A stretch of DNA of 64,000 nt from SCQP01 sp050747745 (lineage in GTDB: Bacteria > Acidobacteriota > Terriglobia > Terriglobales > SCQP01). The notes below the pieces were generated by a model. It was given only the letters and a program-made list of their open reading frames with translations. It made no database searches and had not been told where the DNA came from. Below, piece after piece: positions 1 to 8,053 of the stretch. The number at the start of each line of letters is the position of its first letter. Position 1 is the first letter of the stretch. Position numbers and translations under genes: made by a program. The stretch is taken from the NCBI GenBank assembly GCA_050747745.1, contig JBOGKM010000110.1, positions 58,113 to 122,112 on the forward strand. The letters are read 5' to 3'.

Positions 1-2
1 AG

Positions 3-68
3 GGCCGCTTGCGGGCCGCATTGTTATCCACGCTGCCGCACGTGGTGCGGCCCGAACCAGGGAGCTGA
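3..68 (+). CDS. C-terminal end of an upstream gene (partial)
   Basis: The third frame is open from the window edge to a TGA at 66-68 and encodes about 21 residues ending PEPGS. The stop lies 7 bases before the next ATG, and the GAGG ribosome-binding stretch of the next gene overlaps it, which is the usual packing inside a flagellar operon. Too little is present to name the product, and the frame choice is an inference. Confidence 0.35.
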   Translation, partial: GRLRAALLSTLPHVVRPEPGS

Positions 69-75
69 GGAACAC

Positions 76-960
76 ATGGCTGAGGAAAACTCCACCACCC
101 CCAATCCGGAAAGCAATGCCGCTTTGCCGCAGCAGAGCTACAGAGAAGTCTGGGTCGCCGCCGCGCTGGAGGTGATCCAGAGTCTGAGCGGCGATACCCG
201 TTGGGCCGCCGCGCCGGCGCTGCCCGGCAGCGGCGAGAACGCCATCGAGATGGTGGCCTTTCTCGAACTGCGCGGCGATTTGGCTGGTATCCAGCAGTTC
301 CGCTTCTATCAGGGCGAGGGGCGCGCCTGGGCCCAGGTATCGGTTCCACCCGCACCCGATGCGCCGCGCGTGCGCTCTACCCCGCTCGATGATGCCGAGC
401 GCGACGCGCTGGGCGACGTGCTGCGGCACATGCTGGAAACCGCGACCTCGGGATTGCACGCCGCCGGCTGGGGCGAGGTGGGCATCGACTTGCGCCACCT
501 GGGTCCGCTGCGGCGGACGGTGGAAAGCTCGGAAGGGGTCGAGGCGCTGAGCTTCACCCATCCCGATGGCCTGCGGCTCAACCTCGCCATGACCATGGAT
601 GGCACCCTGGGCGAGGCAATCCGCCAGCGCATGAGTCCGGGCACGGGGCCCGTGCCCACCCCATTGGGCACGCGCGCTCCCGCCACCAGCGCCAGCCGTT
701 TCGATATGCTGCTCGATGTCGAGTTGGAAGCTACCCTGCGTTTCGGCAACCGCCAGATGCTGCTGCACGACGTTGCCGAACTGGTCCCCGGCTCGGTGTT
801 GGAACTCGACCGCCAGATCGACGATCCGGTGGAATTGCTGGTCGGCGGCAAAATCATCGCCTGGGGCGAAGTGGTGGTGGTCGACGGCAACTACGGTTTG
901 CGCATCAATCGCATGGTGCAGCGCCGCGAACGCATGGCGGCGCTGGAGGCGGCGCGATGA
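76..960 (+). CDS. fliN: FliN-like flagellar motor switch protein with long N-terminal region
   Basis: The last ~85 residues (about 205-290) form a SpoA (surface presentation of antigens) domain typical of FliN: a short beta-rich stretch with HDVAELVPGSVLELD followed by PVELLVGGKIIAWGEVVVVD and GLRINRM. In the C-ring, FliN binds FliM and helps export and rotational switching at the cytoplasmic face of the motor. The product is 294 residues, whereas classic FliN is roughly 80-150; the first ~200 residues are not recognisable to me and may replace part of a FliM/FliY middle domain. The ATG at 76 follows TGAGG. The stop overlaps the next start by four bases, so the two genes are probably translated together. 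FliY or a FliM variant are the alternatives. Confidence 0.8.
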   Translation: MAEENSTTPNPESNAALPQQSYREVWVAAALEVIQSLSGDTRWAAAPALPGSGENAIEMVAFLELRGDLAGIQQFRFYQGEGRAWAQVSVPPAPDAPRVRSTPLDDAERDALGDVLRHMLETATSGLHAAGWGEVGIDLRHLGPLRRTVESSEGVEALSFTHPDGLRLNLAMTMDGTLGEAIRQRMSPGTGPVPTPLGTRAPATSASRFDMLLDVELEATLRFGNRQMLLHDVAELVPGSVLELDRQIDDPVELLVGGKIIAWGEVVVVDGNYGLRINRMVQRRERMAALEAAR

Positions 961-1880
961 GCGGCGCGCCTGCCACGCTCGATCTTCCCTCGCCGCTGCC
1001 GCGGTCCGCGACCGTGCCCGAGCGTGAGGGTCTGCTGGCTGGTCTCAGTCAGGGCTGGCAGTCCTGGCGCCAGCGCTGGGTGTGCATGGGACCGGACTGC
1101 AGCGAACGCTATGGCCTGCGCGCCTGGTGCAAGTTGCCGGCGCGGGTGCAGTTGCAGGAGGGCTGGTGCTGCAGCCAGGAGTGCTTCCAGTCCGCACTCG
1201 AGGTGCAGGCACACCGGCTGCTGCACGAGGCGGTGCCGCGGGCGGTGCGGCAGCACCGCTTCCCGCTGGGATTGCTGCTGCTTTCCCAGGGCCGCATCAC
1301 CCAGACACAGCTACGCGCCGCCTTGCAGGAACAGCAACAGCGCGGCGGCCGGGTTGGGGAATGGCTGGTGCGCCGGGGCGCGGTGCCAGAGACCGACGTG
1401 GCCGCCACGGTCGCGCTGCAGTGGGCCTGCCCCACCTTTCCCCTGGCGGAATCGCACGTCTGGCAGCAGTTGCGCGGCTGGGTACCGTTGCCCCTGCTGC
1501 GGACGCTGGGCATGCTGCCGCTCTATTTTGCGCCCGCGCAGCGCAAACTGTATGTTGGTTTTACCCAGACGCTTGATTTCAATGTCCTGGCCGCGCTCGG
1601 CCAGATGCTGGAATGCGCCACCGAGGCCTGCATCGTGACCGATTCGGCCTGGGCCGCAGCGCTGGAACAGCTGCGCAGCGCGCCCGGCGCCGCCAGCGAA
1701 AGCGTTGAGCTGGAAGACATGGACGGCGCCCTCGACATTGCCGGCGTCGTCCGCCAGTACGCCCGCTACGCCGAAGCGAGGCACGTGCGCCTGGCGGCGA
1801 TTGGTCCCTTCCTCTGGGTGCGCATCCGCGGAAGGCGCACCCTTCACCTGACCTTCCGCACTGCCAGGCCCCGCAGCTAA
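957..1880 (+). CDS. Zinc-finger and MshEN-domain protein next to fliN
   Basis: This 307-residue protein starts inside the fliN stop (ATGA overlap). Residues 43-76 carry six cysteines (C43, C48, C58, C71, C72, C76) suggesting a metal-binding finger. Residues ~98-160 match the MshEN/type II secretion ATPase N-terminal pattern twice over: a PLGLLLLSQG half ending in a Q-rich helix, then a RVGEWLVRRGAV half ending ALQWACP. MshEN domains of this tandem form are known to bind cyclic di-GMP. No Walker A or ATPase domain follows, so this is not a secretion ATPase. The C-terminal half (about 170-307) is unrecognised. By inference it may couple c-di-GMP to the motor or to flagellar gene control. Confidence 0.7.
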   Translation: MSGAPATLDLPSPLPRSATVPEREGLLAGLSQGWQSWRQRWVCMGPDCSERYGLRAWCKLPARVQLQEGWCCSQECFQSALEVQAHRLLHEAVPRAVRQHRFPLGLLLLSQGRITQTQLRAALQEQQQRGGRVGEWLVRRGAVPETDVAATVALQWACPTFPLAESHVWQQLRGWVPLPLLRTLGMLPLYFAPAQRKLYVGFTQTLDFNVLAALGQMLECATEACIVTDSAWAAALEQLRSAPGAASESVELEDMDGALDIAGVVRQYARYAEARHVRLAAIGPFLWVRIRGRRTLHLTFRTARPRS

Positions 1881-1893
1881 ACTGTAGCTGCCA

Positions 1894-2715
1894 ATGCCTC
1901 TGCCCGCAGCTCTGCGCCGCCGCTATGGCGGTGATCTGGACTTCCCCGCGCGTCCGGTGCCGTACGTTTTCGCCAACTTCGTCTCCAGCGTGGATGGGGT
2001 GGTGAGCTACGGCGTGCCCGGACGTTCCGGAGGAGGCACGCTCAGCGGCGGCGATGCAGCCGACCGCTTCCTGATGGCGCTGTTGCGTGCCGCCGCCGAT
2101 GCAGTCATCGTGGGCGCGACAACGCTACGCGAGGCGGGAGCGCGAGCGCTATGGTCGCCGGGATTCACCTGCCCGGAAGCGGCGGCGGATTTGGCGCGCT
2201 GGCGCCGTGCCCGCCGCGTGCCACCCTCGCCGCTGCTGGTGGTGCTGACCACCAGTGGACGGCTGAATCCGCGCAGCGCGGTGTTTACCACACCCGGCTC
2301 GCGCGTGTTGGTGATCAGCTCCAAGGCCGGCGCCGCGGCGCTGGCGCCCGGACTGCGCGGCGCCAGCGCCGAAGTCGAAGTCCGGCCCTGGCGCTCGCCC
2401 GCCGGCCGCGTGCCCGTGCCGGCGATGCTGCGCCTGCTGCGGCGGGAATACAAGATCCAGCGGCTGCTGCATGAGGGCGGGCCGGCGCTCCTGGGCGAAT
2501 TCCTGGCTGCCGGCGCCATACAACAGCTGTTCCTCACCCTGGCGCCGCGCCTGGCCGGCCGCAGCCGTGCAGCGCCCCGTCCCGGTCTCGTCGAGGGCGT
2601 AGCCTTCGCTGCCGCCGCCTCGCCCCAACTGCGCCTGGTCAGCCTCAAGGCGCACGGCGCCATGCTGTTCACCCGCTACCGCGTCACCGACCGAGATTGC
2701 CGCTCCGGCGGCTAG
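1894..2715 (+). CDS. RibD C-terminal / dihydrofolate-reductase-like family protein
   Basis: The 273-residue product has the fold signature of the RibD C-terminal reductase family: an early FVSSVDGVVSYG strand-turn that binds the pterin-like ring, ADAVIVGATTLREAG near residue 75 for NADPH, and LLHEGGPALLGEFLAAGAI near residue 195, the usual nucleotide-loop motif with a paired GG. Members reduce ribosyl-pyrimidine or related substrates in riboflavin or pterin metabolism, but many solitary copies have unknown substrates. No deaminase domain is fused and no rib operon adjoins, so the substrate is open. It ends convergently with, and overlaps by four bases, the glutaredoxin gene. Confidence 0.75.
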   Translation: MPLPAALRRRYGGDLDFPARPVPYVFANFVSSVDGVVSYGVPGRSGGGTLSGGDAADRFLMALLRAAADAVIVGATTLREAGARALWSPGFTCPEAAADLARWRRARRVPPSPLLVVLTTSGRLNPRSAVFTTPGSRVLVISSKAGAAALAPGLRGASAEVEVRPWRSPAGRVPVPAMLRLLRREYKIQRLLHEGGPALLGEFLAAGAIQQLFLTLAPRLAGRSRAAPRPGLVEGVAFAAAASPQLRLVSLKAHGAMLFTRYRVTDRDCRSGG

Positions 2716-2972
2716 CGCAAAGCACCAACTCCGAGGCCCAGTTCGCGCTGGAGGATGCGGGCGTCGTAGGGGCTGCAGGCGAAGGTGCGGCCGTCGAGGT
2801 CGAAGGTCGGGACTTTGTATTTGCCCTGATTCTGTTGCGCGACCCACTCGGCCGCGCCTTCGATCTGCTCGATGTTGATCTCCTCGAAGGCGATGCCTTG
2901 CCCGGCGAGAAAACGCTTGGCGCGCCGGCAGTCGGGGCACCAGGTGGTGGTATATATTTTCAGCATCATCAA
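2712..2972 (-). CDS. Glutaredoxin / mycoredoxin-like protein
   Basis: This 86-residue thioredoxin-fold protein has a CPDC redox centre at residues 12-15 following a KIYTTTW strand, a cis-Pro region KVPTFDLDG near residue 55, and no signal peptide, so it is cytoplasmic. The CPDC/CPYC-type single-domain layout is that of glutaredoxins and mycoredoxins that reduce mixed disulfides of low-molecular-weight thiols. It is the last gene of a four-gene run (cupin, DUF488, flavin reductase, this gene) in which each pair overlaps by four bases, arguing for coupled translation. The partner reductase may be the flavoprotein just upstream (inference). Confidence 0.85.
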   Translation of the reverse strand: MMMLKIYTTTWCPDCRRAKRFLAGQGIAFEEINIEQIEGAAEWVAQQNQGKYKVPTFDLDGRTFACSPYDARILQRELGLGVGALR

Positions 2973-3685
2973 TAGCCGGAAAACTCTTCCGTTCGGATAT
3001 CGTCGTCGTCCACGCCCGCGTCATGGAGCGTGCCGCGCAGCGCGGTCACCATGCCCGGCGGCCCGGCGATAAAATAAACCGGCTCGTGCGCATCCTTAAG
3101 ATGTTCGGCCAGGAGCTTGCCCGTAATCAGGCCGCGCGCGCCGCTCCATGACCGCTGTGATTTTTCCATTTCCGACATCACCGGCACGCAAGTGAAGCGC
3201 GGATTCTCCTGCTGCAGCGCCAGTAGGTCGTCCAGAAACGCGGCGTCTTCCGGACGTCGGTTGCCATAAAACAGCACGATGCGATGGCCGAGCTTGTGGT
3301 GCGCGGCGTGCCGTGCCATGGAGCGGAACGGCGTGATGCCGATGCCGCCGGCCAGCAGCACGATCGTGCGGGTATCGCGATTCGGCAGCGTGAAGTCGCC
3401 CAAGGGACCGTCCAACTCGAGCGCGCCGTTCAGCGGCATGCCGGCGAAAGCGTTCTTGAAGGCGCTGCCGCGCATGCGCGTCGCTACCGTCAGGGCGGGC
3501 GCTTCGGATTCGTCGGCAAGCGAGAAGGTGTGGACATTGCCGCCGGGTGTGGAATCGGGCAACTGCGGCAGCTTCAAATCAATCGTCTGGCCGGGACGGA
3601 AATCGAAGTGGGCGGGCTTTTCCAGGCGGAACGCCATAGTGCCTTCCGCCACGGTTTGGCGTTCCAGAAGACGCGAGGTGCTCAT
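2969..3685 (-). CDS. Ferredoxin-NAD(P)+ reductase-type FAD oxidoreductase
   Basis: The 238-residue protein shows the two-domain FNR fold. The N-terminal FAD barrel contains FRPGQTIDLKLP and an HTFSLA segment in the position of the flavin-binding RxYS motif. The C-terminal NAD(P) domain opens with LLAGGIGITPFRSM (about residues 112-125), continues with RIVLFYGNRRPEDAAF, and ends in the EEFSGY tail typical of the family. There is no fused 2Fe-2S domain, so electrons must pass to a separate partner; the adjacent glutaredoxin is the obvious candidate, though that is inference. Start and stop each overlap a neighbour by four bases. Confidence 0.85.
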   Translation of the reverse strand: MSTSRLLERQTVAEGTMAFRLEKPAHFDFRPGQTIDLKLPQLPDSTPGGNVHTFSLADESEAPALTVATRMRGSAFKNAFAGMPLNGALELDGPLGDFTLPNRDTRTIVLLAGGIGITPFRSMARHAAHHKLGHRIVLFYGNRRPEDAAFLDDLLALQQENPRFTCVPVMSEMEKSQRSWSGARGLITGKLLAEHLKDAHEPVYFIAGPPGMVTALRGTLHDAGVDDDDIRTEEFSGY

Positions 3686-4050
3686 GCGGCATGTCCTTGT
3701 GTGCGTAGTTGAGCTTCCAAATAGTGCTGCAGCACCACGGCATTGTTGTGCTCGGTGTCATGCGAGCTGTAGATCAGCGTCAGCGTGCCGTGGCGCGCGG
3801 CGGCCAGCAGCGGCGCCAGCTCATCCGCGTGGCTGCGCAACTCGGCGGTGTAGCGGCGCTGAAATTCTGCCCACTTGGCGGGATCGTGGCTGAACCATTG
3901 GCGCAAGCCCATGCTGGGCGCCACCTCCCTGGCCCAGGCGGCGAGCACCAGATCGGTTTTTTTAACGCCGCGCGGCCAGAGCCGCTCCACCAGGATGCGG
4001 GCACCGTCGGCCGGGGTAGCGCCGTCATAGGCACGCTTGAGCTGAATCAT
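3682..4050 (-). CDS. DUF488 family protein
   Basis: This 122-residue protein matches the short DUF488 family: the N-terminal IQLKRAYDGATPADGARILVE segment is followed by RLWPRGVKK, the family hallmark, then WFSHDPAKWAEF and LTLIYSSHDTEHNNAVVL near the C-terminus. The biochemical role of the family is not established. It is often found near redox or stress genes, which fits the surrounding operon. It overlaps both neighbours by four bases. Confidence 0.85.
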   Translation of the reverse strand: MIQLKRAYDGATPADGARILVERLWPRGVKKTDLVLAAWAREVAPSMGLRQWFSHDPAKWAEFQRRYTAELRSHADELAPLLAAARHGTLTLIYSSHDTEHNNAVVLQHYLEAQLRTQGHAA

Positions 4051-4472
4051 GGGCAGTTCTCGTCGGTGGGCCAGGCCAGGGTAAGCAAAAACGCGCTGTC
4101 TTCCAGCGCTTCCACGTCGTGATGCAGCTCATGATCGAGCACCAGCAGATGGCCTGCGGGCAGGTCCTCGACTCCGCTGGGGAGGTGCAGCCTGATGTGG
4201 CCGCTGAGCGCCTGCACGGTGATGCGGGCCGCGGTGCGGTGCTCGGGCATGCGCTCGCCACCGCGCATGGAAACCAGCACCACGCGCAGGTCGGGATGCT
4301 TCACCAGCGTGGTCGAGCTGGGGCCGGTTCCGCTCCACCAGGCATCCTGCCGGCGCAGATGCTCGACTTCGCCGCTGAGATGAAAGCGCAGGATGGGGAG
4401 CTGCAGGCTGTCGCCGATCTGGTCGTGCCCGACCGGGCGCGGTGCCGGTTCATCAGGTGCGCGGCTCGCCAT
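4047..4472 (-). CDS. Cupin-domain protein
   Basis: This 141-residue protein has a single cupin barrel in its C-terminal two thirds: MRGGERMPEHRTAARITVQALSG gives the first motif with a glutamate and histidine, followed by the LPAGHLLVLDHELHHDVEAL second motif with a histidine cluster. These could hold a metal. The N-terminal ~45 residues are not part of the barrel. It is the first gene of the four-gene redox operon, so a role as a small-molecule sensor or dioxygenase-like enzyme is possible but unproven. The substrate cannot be read from the sequence. Confidence 0.7.
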   Translation of the reverse strand: MASRAPDEPAPRPVGHDQIGDSLQLPILRFHLSGEVEHLRRQDAWWSGTGPSSTTLVKHPDLRVVLVSMRGGERMPEHRTAARITVQALSGHIRLHLPSGVEDLPAGHLLVLDHELHHDVEALEDSAFLLTLAWPTDENCP

Positions 4473-4501
4473 AGCTCCAGTCTACCCCTCCGCCTGAGGA
4501 G

Positions 4502-5149
4502 CTATGCGTTCCGGCGCAAGGGACGCACCAGCAGCCAGGCGCCCACCAGCGCCAGCGGCAACCACTCCAGCGGCTGCAGCGCCTGCGCCAACGTGGCTGG
4601 CTGCGCCCACTGGGGCGGCAAGCCACGCACCGGCAGATCGCTCGAATAGGCAATCGCCGCCAGCAGGGCGTAATAGACGGCGGCTACGCCGGGCAGCAGG
4701 AGCAAGAATCCCAGAGTGGCGCGGGCACCGGCATGGCGGTGCGCCGCCCAGAAACAGCCGAGCACGGCGCCCGGCAGCAGCCAGGCCGCGCCTCCGGCCC
4801 AGCCCAACCCGGTGCCCAAAACCATCAACACCACACCCAGCACCGGCGCGCGCTCCAGCACCAGCACGCCGGTCAACGCCGTGGCCGCCAGGATGGGCAC
4901 CAGCACCCGCTGAAAGCTGGCCACGCCTACCGCCGTGGCCGCCGAGTACGCGTCCGCCGGAGCCAGAAACCAAGCGTAAAGGATGGTAAGCACCGCGCCC
5001 AGCAGCACGGCGAAAATGGATGCACGCAGCCACAGATCGCGTCCCGCGGCCTGGCGGCGTGGACGCGGAGCGGTCCGCGGCAGAGTAGTCTGCAGCACCG
5101 ACTCCGCGCTGTGCTCGGGTTCTGCCGGAGCCATCAATCGTTCATCCAC
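4502..5149 (-). CDS. Multi-pass membrane protein of unknown function
   Basis: This 215-residue protein starts with a hydrophilic N-terminus of about 40 residues ending in a basic stretch, then has about six hydrophobic helices: ASIFAVLLGAVLTILYAWF, then a segment near VLVPILAATALTGVLVL, VLGVVLMVLGTGLG, a glycine-rich helix, LGFLLLLPGVAAVYYALLAAI, and WLPLALVGAWLLV before a short basic tail RPLRRNA. The pattern resembles small inner-membrane proteins annotated as hypothetical; I recognise no family. It is 29 bases upstream of the cupin gene on the same strand and may belong to the same transcript. Confidence 0.6.
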   Translation of the reverse strand: MDERLMAPAEPEHSAESVLQTTLPRTAPRPRRQAAGRDLWLRASIFAVLLGAVLTILYAWFLAPADAYSAATAVGVASFQRVLVPILAATALTGVLVLERAPVLGVVLMVLGTGLGWAGGAAWLLPGAVLGCFWAAHRHAGARATLGFLLLLPGVAAVYYALLAAIAYSSDLPVRGLPPQWAQPATLAQALQPLEWLPLALVGAWLLVRPLRRNA

Positions 5150-5195
5150 CCTGATGGGATTCTAGCCTAGCTGGCAGCGGTTACAATGGAGGGCC

Positions 5196-6518
5196 ATGGC
5201 GCGAATTCGTCCATTTTCCGCGTATCGCTACGATCTCAGCCGCGTGCGCGCGGCCGATGTGCTCACCCAGCCGTACGACAAAATCACGCCCGCGATGCGG
5301 CAGCGTTATCTCGCCGCCAGCCCTTTCAATCTGGTGCGGGTGATCCTGGGGGAAAAACAACCCGGCGACAACGAACACCACAACGTCTACACGCGCGCGG
5401 CGGAATTCCTCAACGACTGGATGCAGCAGGGAATATTGCGGCCCGATCCCGAACCCTCCGTGTATGCCTACACGCAGCAGTTCCGCTCTCCCGCGGGAGG
5501 ACAGAGCTTCATCCGGCACGGCTTGATCGCGCTGGGAGCGCTCGAGGAGTACGAGCGGCACGTCATTTACCGGCATGAGCAAACGCTGAGCGGCCCTAAA
5601 CTCGACCGACAGGCGCTGCTGCGCGCCACCCGCACCCACTTCGGACAGCTGTTCATGCTCTACAGCGACCCCAGCCAGAACGTCGAGCGCGAGCTGCTCG
5701 CGCGGGCGCAGAATCCGCTACTCGAAGCCACCGACGAGTACGGCACCGTACACCGCCTGTTCCGGGAAACGGATGCAGGCGTGATTGAGCGCCTGCAGCG
5801 GACGCTGGCGCCGCTGCCGCTGGTCATTGCCGATGGTCACCATCGCTATGAAACCGCCCTCGCCTGGCGCGCGGAACAAGGCGCGCACGCGCCCCATCGC
5901 GCGGACCACCCCTGGGACTGGGTCATGATGACGCTGGTGAATCTGGATGCGCCGGGGATGGTGGTGCTGCCGACTCACCGGCTGATTTACGGGCTCAGCG
6001 GCTGGAATGCGGCGGCGGCGCTGGGCAAGCTGGCAGAGTACTTCCAGATCGAAGATACGGGCATTGCCGCCGCCAGCCCACACGTGGCGGAACAGCTGCG
6101 CCCGCTGCTGGCGCGAGCGGCCCAACCGGGCCCGGCCGTGGCGGCGGCGCTGGCGGGCCGGCCCAACCTGCTGCTGCTGCGTCCGCGTCCGGAACTGGAT
6201 TTGCAAGCGCTGTTGCCCGAGGCGCTGCCGCAGCAGCGGCAACTGGACGTGGTGCTGCTGCATCGCCTGGCGCTGGAGTTGGCGCTGGGAGTTACTCCCG
6301 AAATGGTGCGCGCCGAACAGCACCTGCGTTATGTCAAGGACGCGGCCGAAGCGCTGCAGTCGGTCAGCGCCCAAGCAGCACAAGCCGCCTTTTTCCTGCA
6401 TCCGGTCACGCCCACGCAGGTGCGCGACATCGCTCTGGCGGGAGGCGTGCTGCCGCAGAAATCTACGGATTTTTTCCCCAAGCTGCTGACCGGCCTAACG
6501 CTGCAGCATGTGGATTGA
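5196..6518 (+). CDS. DUF1015 family protein
   Basis: The 440-residue cytoplasmic protein carries the DUF1015 signature: an N-terminal block with PFSAYRYD and VLTQPYDKITPAMR, a central QQF...FIRHGLIALGALEEY stretch, and the diagnostic IADGHHRYETALAWR near residue 210, followed by VMMTLVNLDAPGMVVLPTHRL. The family is widespread and its function is not established. The ATG at 196 bases into this kilobase follows GGAGGGCC, and a TACAAT -10-like hexamer lies only eight bases upstream at 5182-5187. It ends convergently with the STAS gene. Confidence 0.85.
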   Translation: MARIRPFSAYRYDLSRVRAADVLTQPYDKITPAMRQRYLAASPFNLVRVILGEKQPGDNEHHNVYTRAAEFLNDWMQQGILRPDPEPSVYAYTQQFRSPAGGQSFIRHGLIALGALEEYERHVIYRHEQTLSGPKLDRQALLRATRTHFGQLFMLYSDPSQNVERELLARAQNPLLEATDEYGTVHRLFRETDAGVIERLQRTLAPLPLVIADGHHRYETALAWRAEQGAHAPHRADHPWDWVMMTLVNLDAPGMVVLPTHRLIYGLSGWNAAAALGKLAEYFQIEDTGIAAASPHVAEQLRPLLARAAQPGPAVAAALAGRPNLLLLRPRPELDLQALLPEALPQQRQLDVVLLHRLALELALGVTPEMVRAEQHLRYVKDAAEALQSVSAQAAQAAFFLHPVTPTQVRDIALAGGVLPQKSTDFFPKLLTGLTLQHVD

Positions 6519-6527
6519 GCTGCGGGC

Positions 6528-6875
6528 TTACTTTCTAAAGCTGGCAACGGCGGCCGCTTCGTCGTCGTAGACGTCAAAAACGGTCAGCAGCTTGGTGATC
6601 ATCAGCAGCTCATGGAAGCGCTTGGTGATGGCCGCCAGCTTGACGCGGGCGCCGCGGGAGTTGGCGGTGCTGTACAGTCCCACCAGCGCGCCCAGGCCGC
6701 TGCTGTCAATAAAGTCCACGTCGGCGAGATTGATCACGATATTGGTCGTGCCATTGGCCAGCAGGCCCTTGATGCTCTCGCGCAGATCGTTCGTCTCCTG
6801 GCCGAGTATGATGCGTCCATTCGCTTCAACCACGGTGACGCCTTCGACGGTACGGGTGCTGAGTTTCAGTGCCAC
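6528..6875 (-). CDS. STAS-domain anti-sigma-factor antagonist
   Basis: This 115-residue single STAS domain resembles SpoIIAA/RsbV: a VTVVEANGRIILGQ opening strand, the conserved phosphorylatable serine loop VDFIDSSGLGALVG (about residues 53-66), and ITKRFHELLMITKLLTVFDVYDDEA at the end. Such proteins bind anti-sigma kinases when unphosphorylated. No RsbW-type kinase or PP2C phosphatase is nearby, so the partner must be elsewhere. Translation appears to start with GTG behind GGGAG. The gene stands alone on the minus strand. Confidence 0.85.
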   Translation of the reverse strand: MALKLSTRTVEGVTVVEANGRIILGQETNDLRESIKGLLANGTTNIVINLADVDFIDSSGLGALVGLYSTANSRGARVKLAAITKRFHELLMITKLLTVFDVYDDEAAAVASFRK

Positions 6876-6944
6876 GCTAGTCTCCCTCTTGCTAAGCGAA
6901 CAACAGGATACAAACTGCCATTAGATACTACTCCCATGCTGCGG

Positions 6945-7502
6945 TCAACCACCGATTTGCCGCCGGACCGCCATTTCCCGGCGAATGTCGGAGCGGTCCT
7001 GCGGGCTGAGGAAACTGCGCAGGGCAGGAAAGATCAGCCGTTCCTCCAATTCCAGGTGATCCCGCCAGGCCTGATCCAGCTCCGCAGCCTGCTCGGCCGT
7101 ATGCGACGCCCGTTCCGGATGCTGGGGCAGCGCGTCCCATTGTGGCAATAACTCCGCAATGATGCGGTCAATGGCTAGGTGCTGGTCCACCATGGCCTGA
7201 TTGGCCTGGGCCAGTTCCTGAGGAGGAGCGGCGGCGCGCAGGCGCGGGTAAACGGACTGATTCTCGTCCGCCTCATGCAGCGGCAGCGCCAGCTTGTAGT
7301 AGGCGTAGACCGCCCGCGCGGCCGCCGGAACCTGGTCCGGTGGCGCCTGCGGCGCGGCCAGGCGGCGAGCCATGGCGGTGAAATGACGGATGCGCTGGTG
7401 ACAGCCCAGCAGCAAATCCACGGCATCGCTGGTATCACCGGCGCGCAGGGCATCGGCCAAGCTGGCCGCGGCTGCGGCCGACGCTTTTATTTGTTGCAGC
7501 AT
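6945..7502 (-). CDS. Hemerythrin HHE-domain protein
   Basis: The 185-residue protein is a four-helix hemerythrin-like domain. Candidate iron ligands are H in LGCHQRIRHF (about residue 35), HEADE (about 77), DQHLAID near 107 and HLELEERLIFPAL near 150. HHE proteins bind a di-iron centre and serve in oxygen, nitric-oxide or iron handling in the cytoplasm. There is no signal peptide. It lies nine bases after the phosphatase gene on the same strand and is possibly co-transcribed with it. Confidence 0.8.
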   Translation of the reverse strand: MLQQIKASAAAAASLADALRAGDTSDAVDLLLGCHQRIRHFTAMARRLAAPQAPPDQVPAAARAVYAYYKLALPLHEADENQSVYPRLRAAAPPQELAQANQAMVDQHLAIDRIIAELLPQWDALPQHPERASHTAEQAAELDQAWRDHLELEERLIFPALRSFLSPQDRSDIRREMAVRRQIGG

Positions 7503-7511
7503 AGCTCCAGT

Positions 7512-7988
7512 TTAGCCTCCCGCCCGGGTTGCAGTTTGCCGCTCCGCACCCCGGTCGGCATACCACTGCTCCAGACTCTGGCGGTAGGCATCGGGAAAAT
7601 CGGCCACCGGGCGGCGGGCGCGGATAAGCGCCATGGCACTGGTGGGATCGAAGCCCAGCGCGCAGAGAATGGCCGCCGACGCCAGCGGACCACGATGTAT
7701 GCCGGCAGCGCAATGCACATACACCTGCGCCTGTGGATCCTCCAGAGCGAGAGCGGCAAAGCGGGCGGCGCGCTCGAAAAATTCCGGCGGCTTGGCGTCG
7801 AGATCGTCTTCGGTGGGATTCCAGAGCACTTCCACACCCACTTCTGCCGCCAAGTCGCTGTCGTCGAATTCCGCCTGCACGTCCACGACGTGAGTGAAGC
7901 CGCGCCGCGACAATTCCGCCATCGCCGCCGGCGTCCACAACCCCGCGCCCAGCGCCAGCCGCCGATCGAGAATAAAGTCGAGATCCAT
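7512..7988 (-). CDS. Dual-specificity protein phosphatase
   Basis: The 158-residue protein contains the cysteine-phosphatase loop VHCAAGIHRGP, in which C93 is the nucleophile and R99 the phosphate-binding arginine (HCX5R). TEDDLDAKP near residue 60 supplies the general-acid aspartate region. The layout is that of small dual-specificity tyrosine/serine phosphatases without accessory domains. The substrate is unknown. The ATG lies about 65 bases after the stop of the histone-like gene. Confidence 0.8.
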   Translation of the reverse strand: MDLDFILDRRLALGAGLWTPAAMAELSRRGFTHVVDVQAEFDDSDLAAEVGVEVLWNPTEDDLDAKPPEFFERAARFAALALEDPQAQVYVHCAAGIHRGPLASAAILCALGFDPTSAMALIRARRPVADFPDAYRQSLEQWYADRGAERQTATRAGG

Positions 7989-8053
7989 ACGCGCCAGCCG
8001 ACACTTCCAGCCGCAAGTGCGTATAGATGCAGCGGCCGCGGAGTCCGCTGTCC

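Noticed and set aside
6918..6935. ATTAG half-site (CATTAGATACTACTCCC) in front of the STAS gene
   Set aside because: Only one arm matches the three-site palindrome; the second arm has CTCCC instead of CTAAT.
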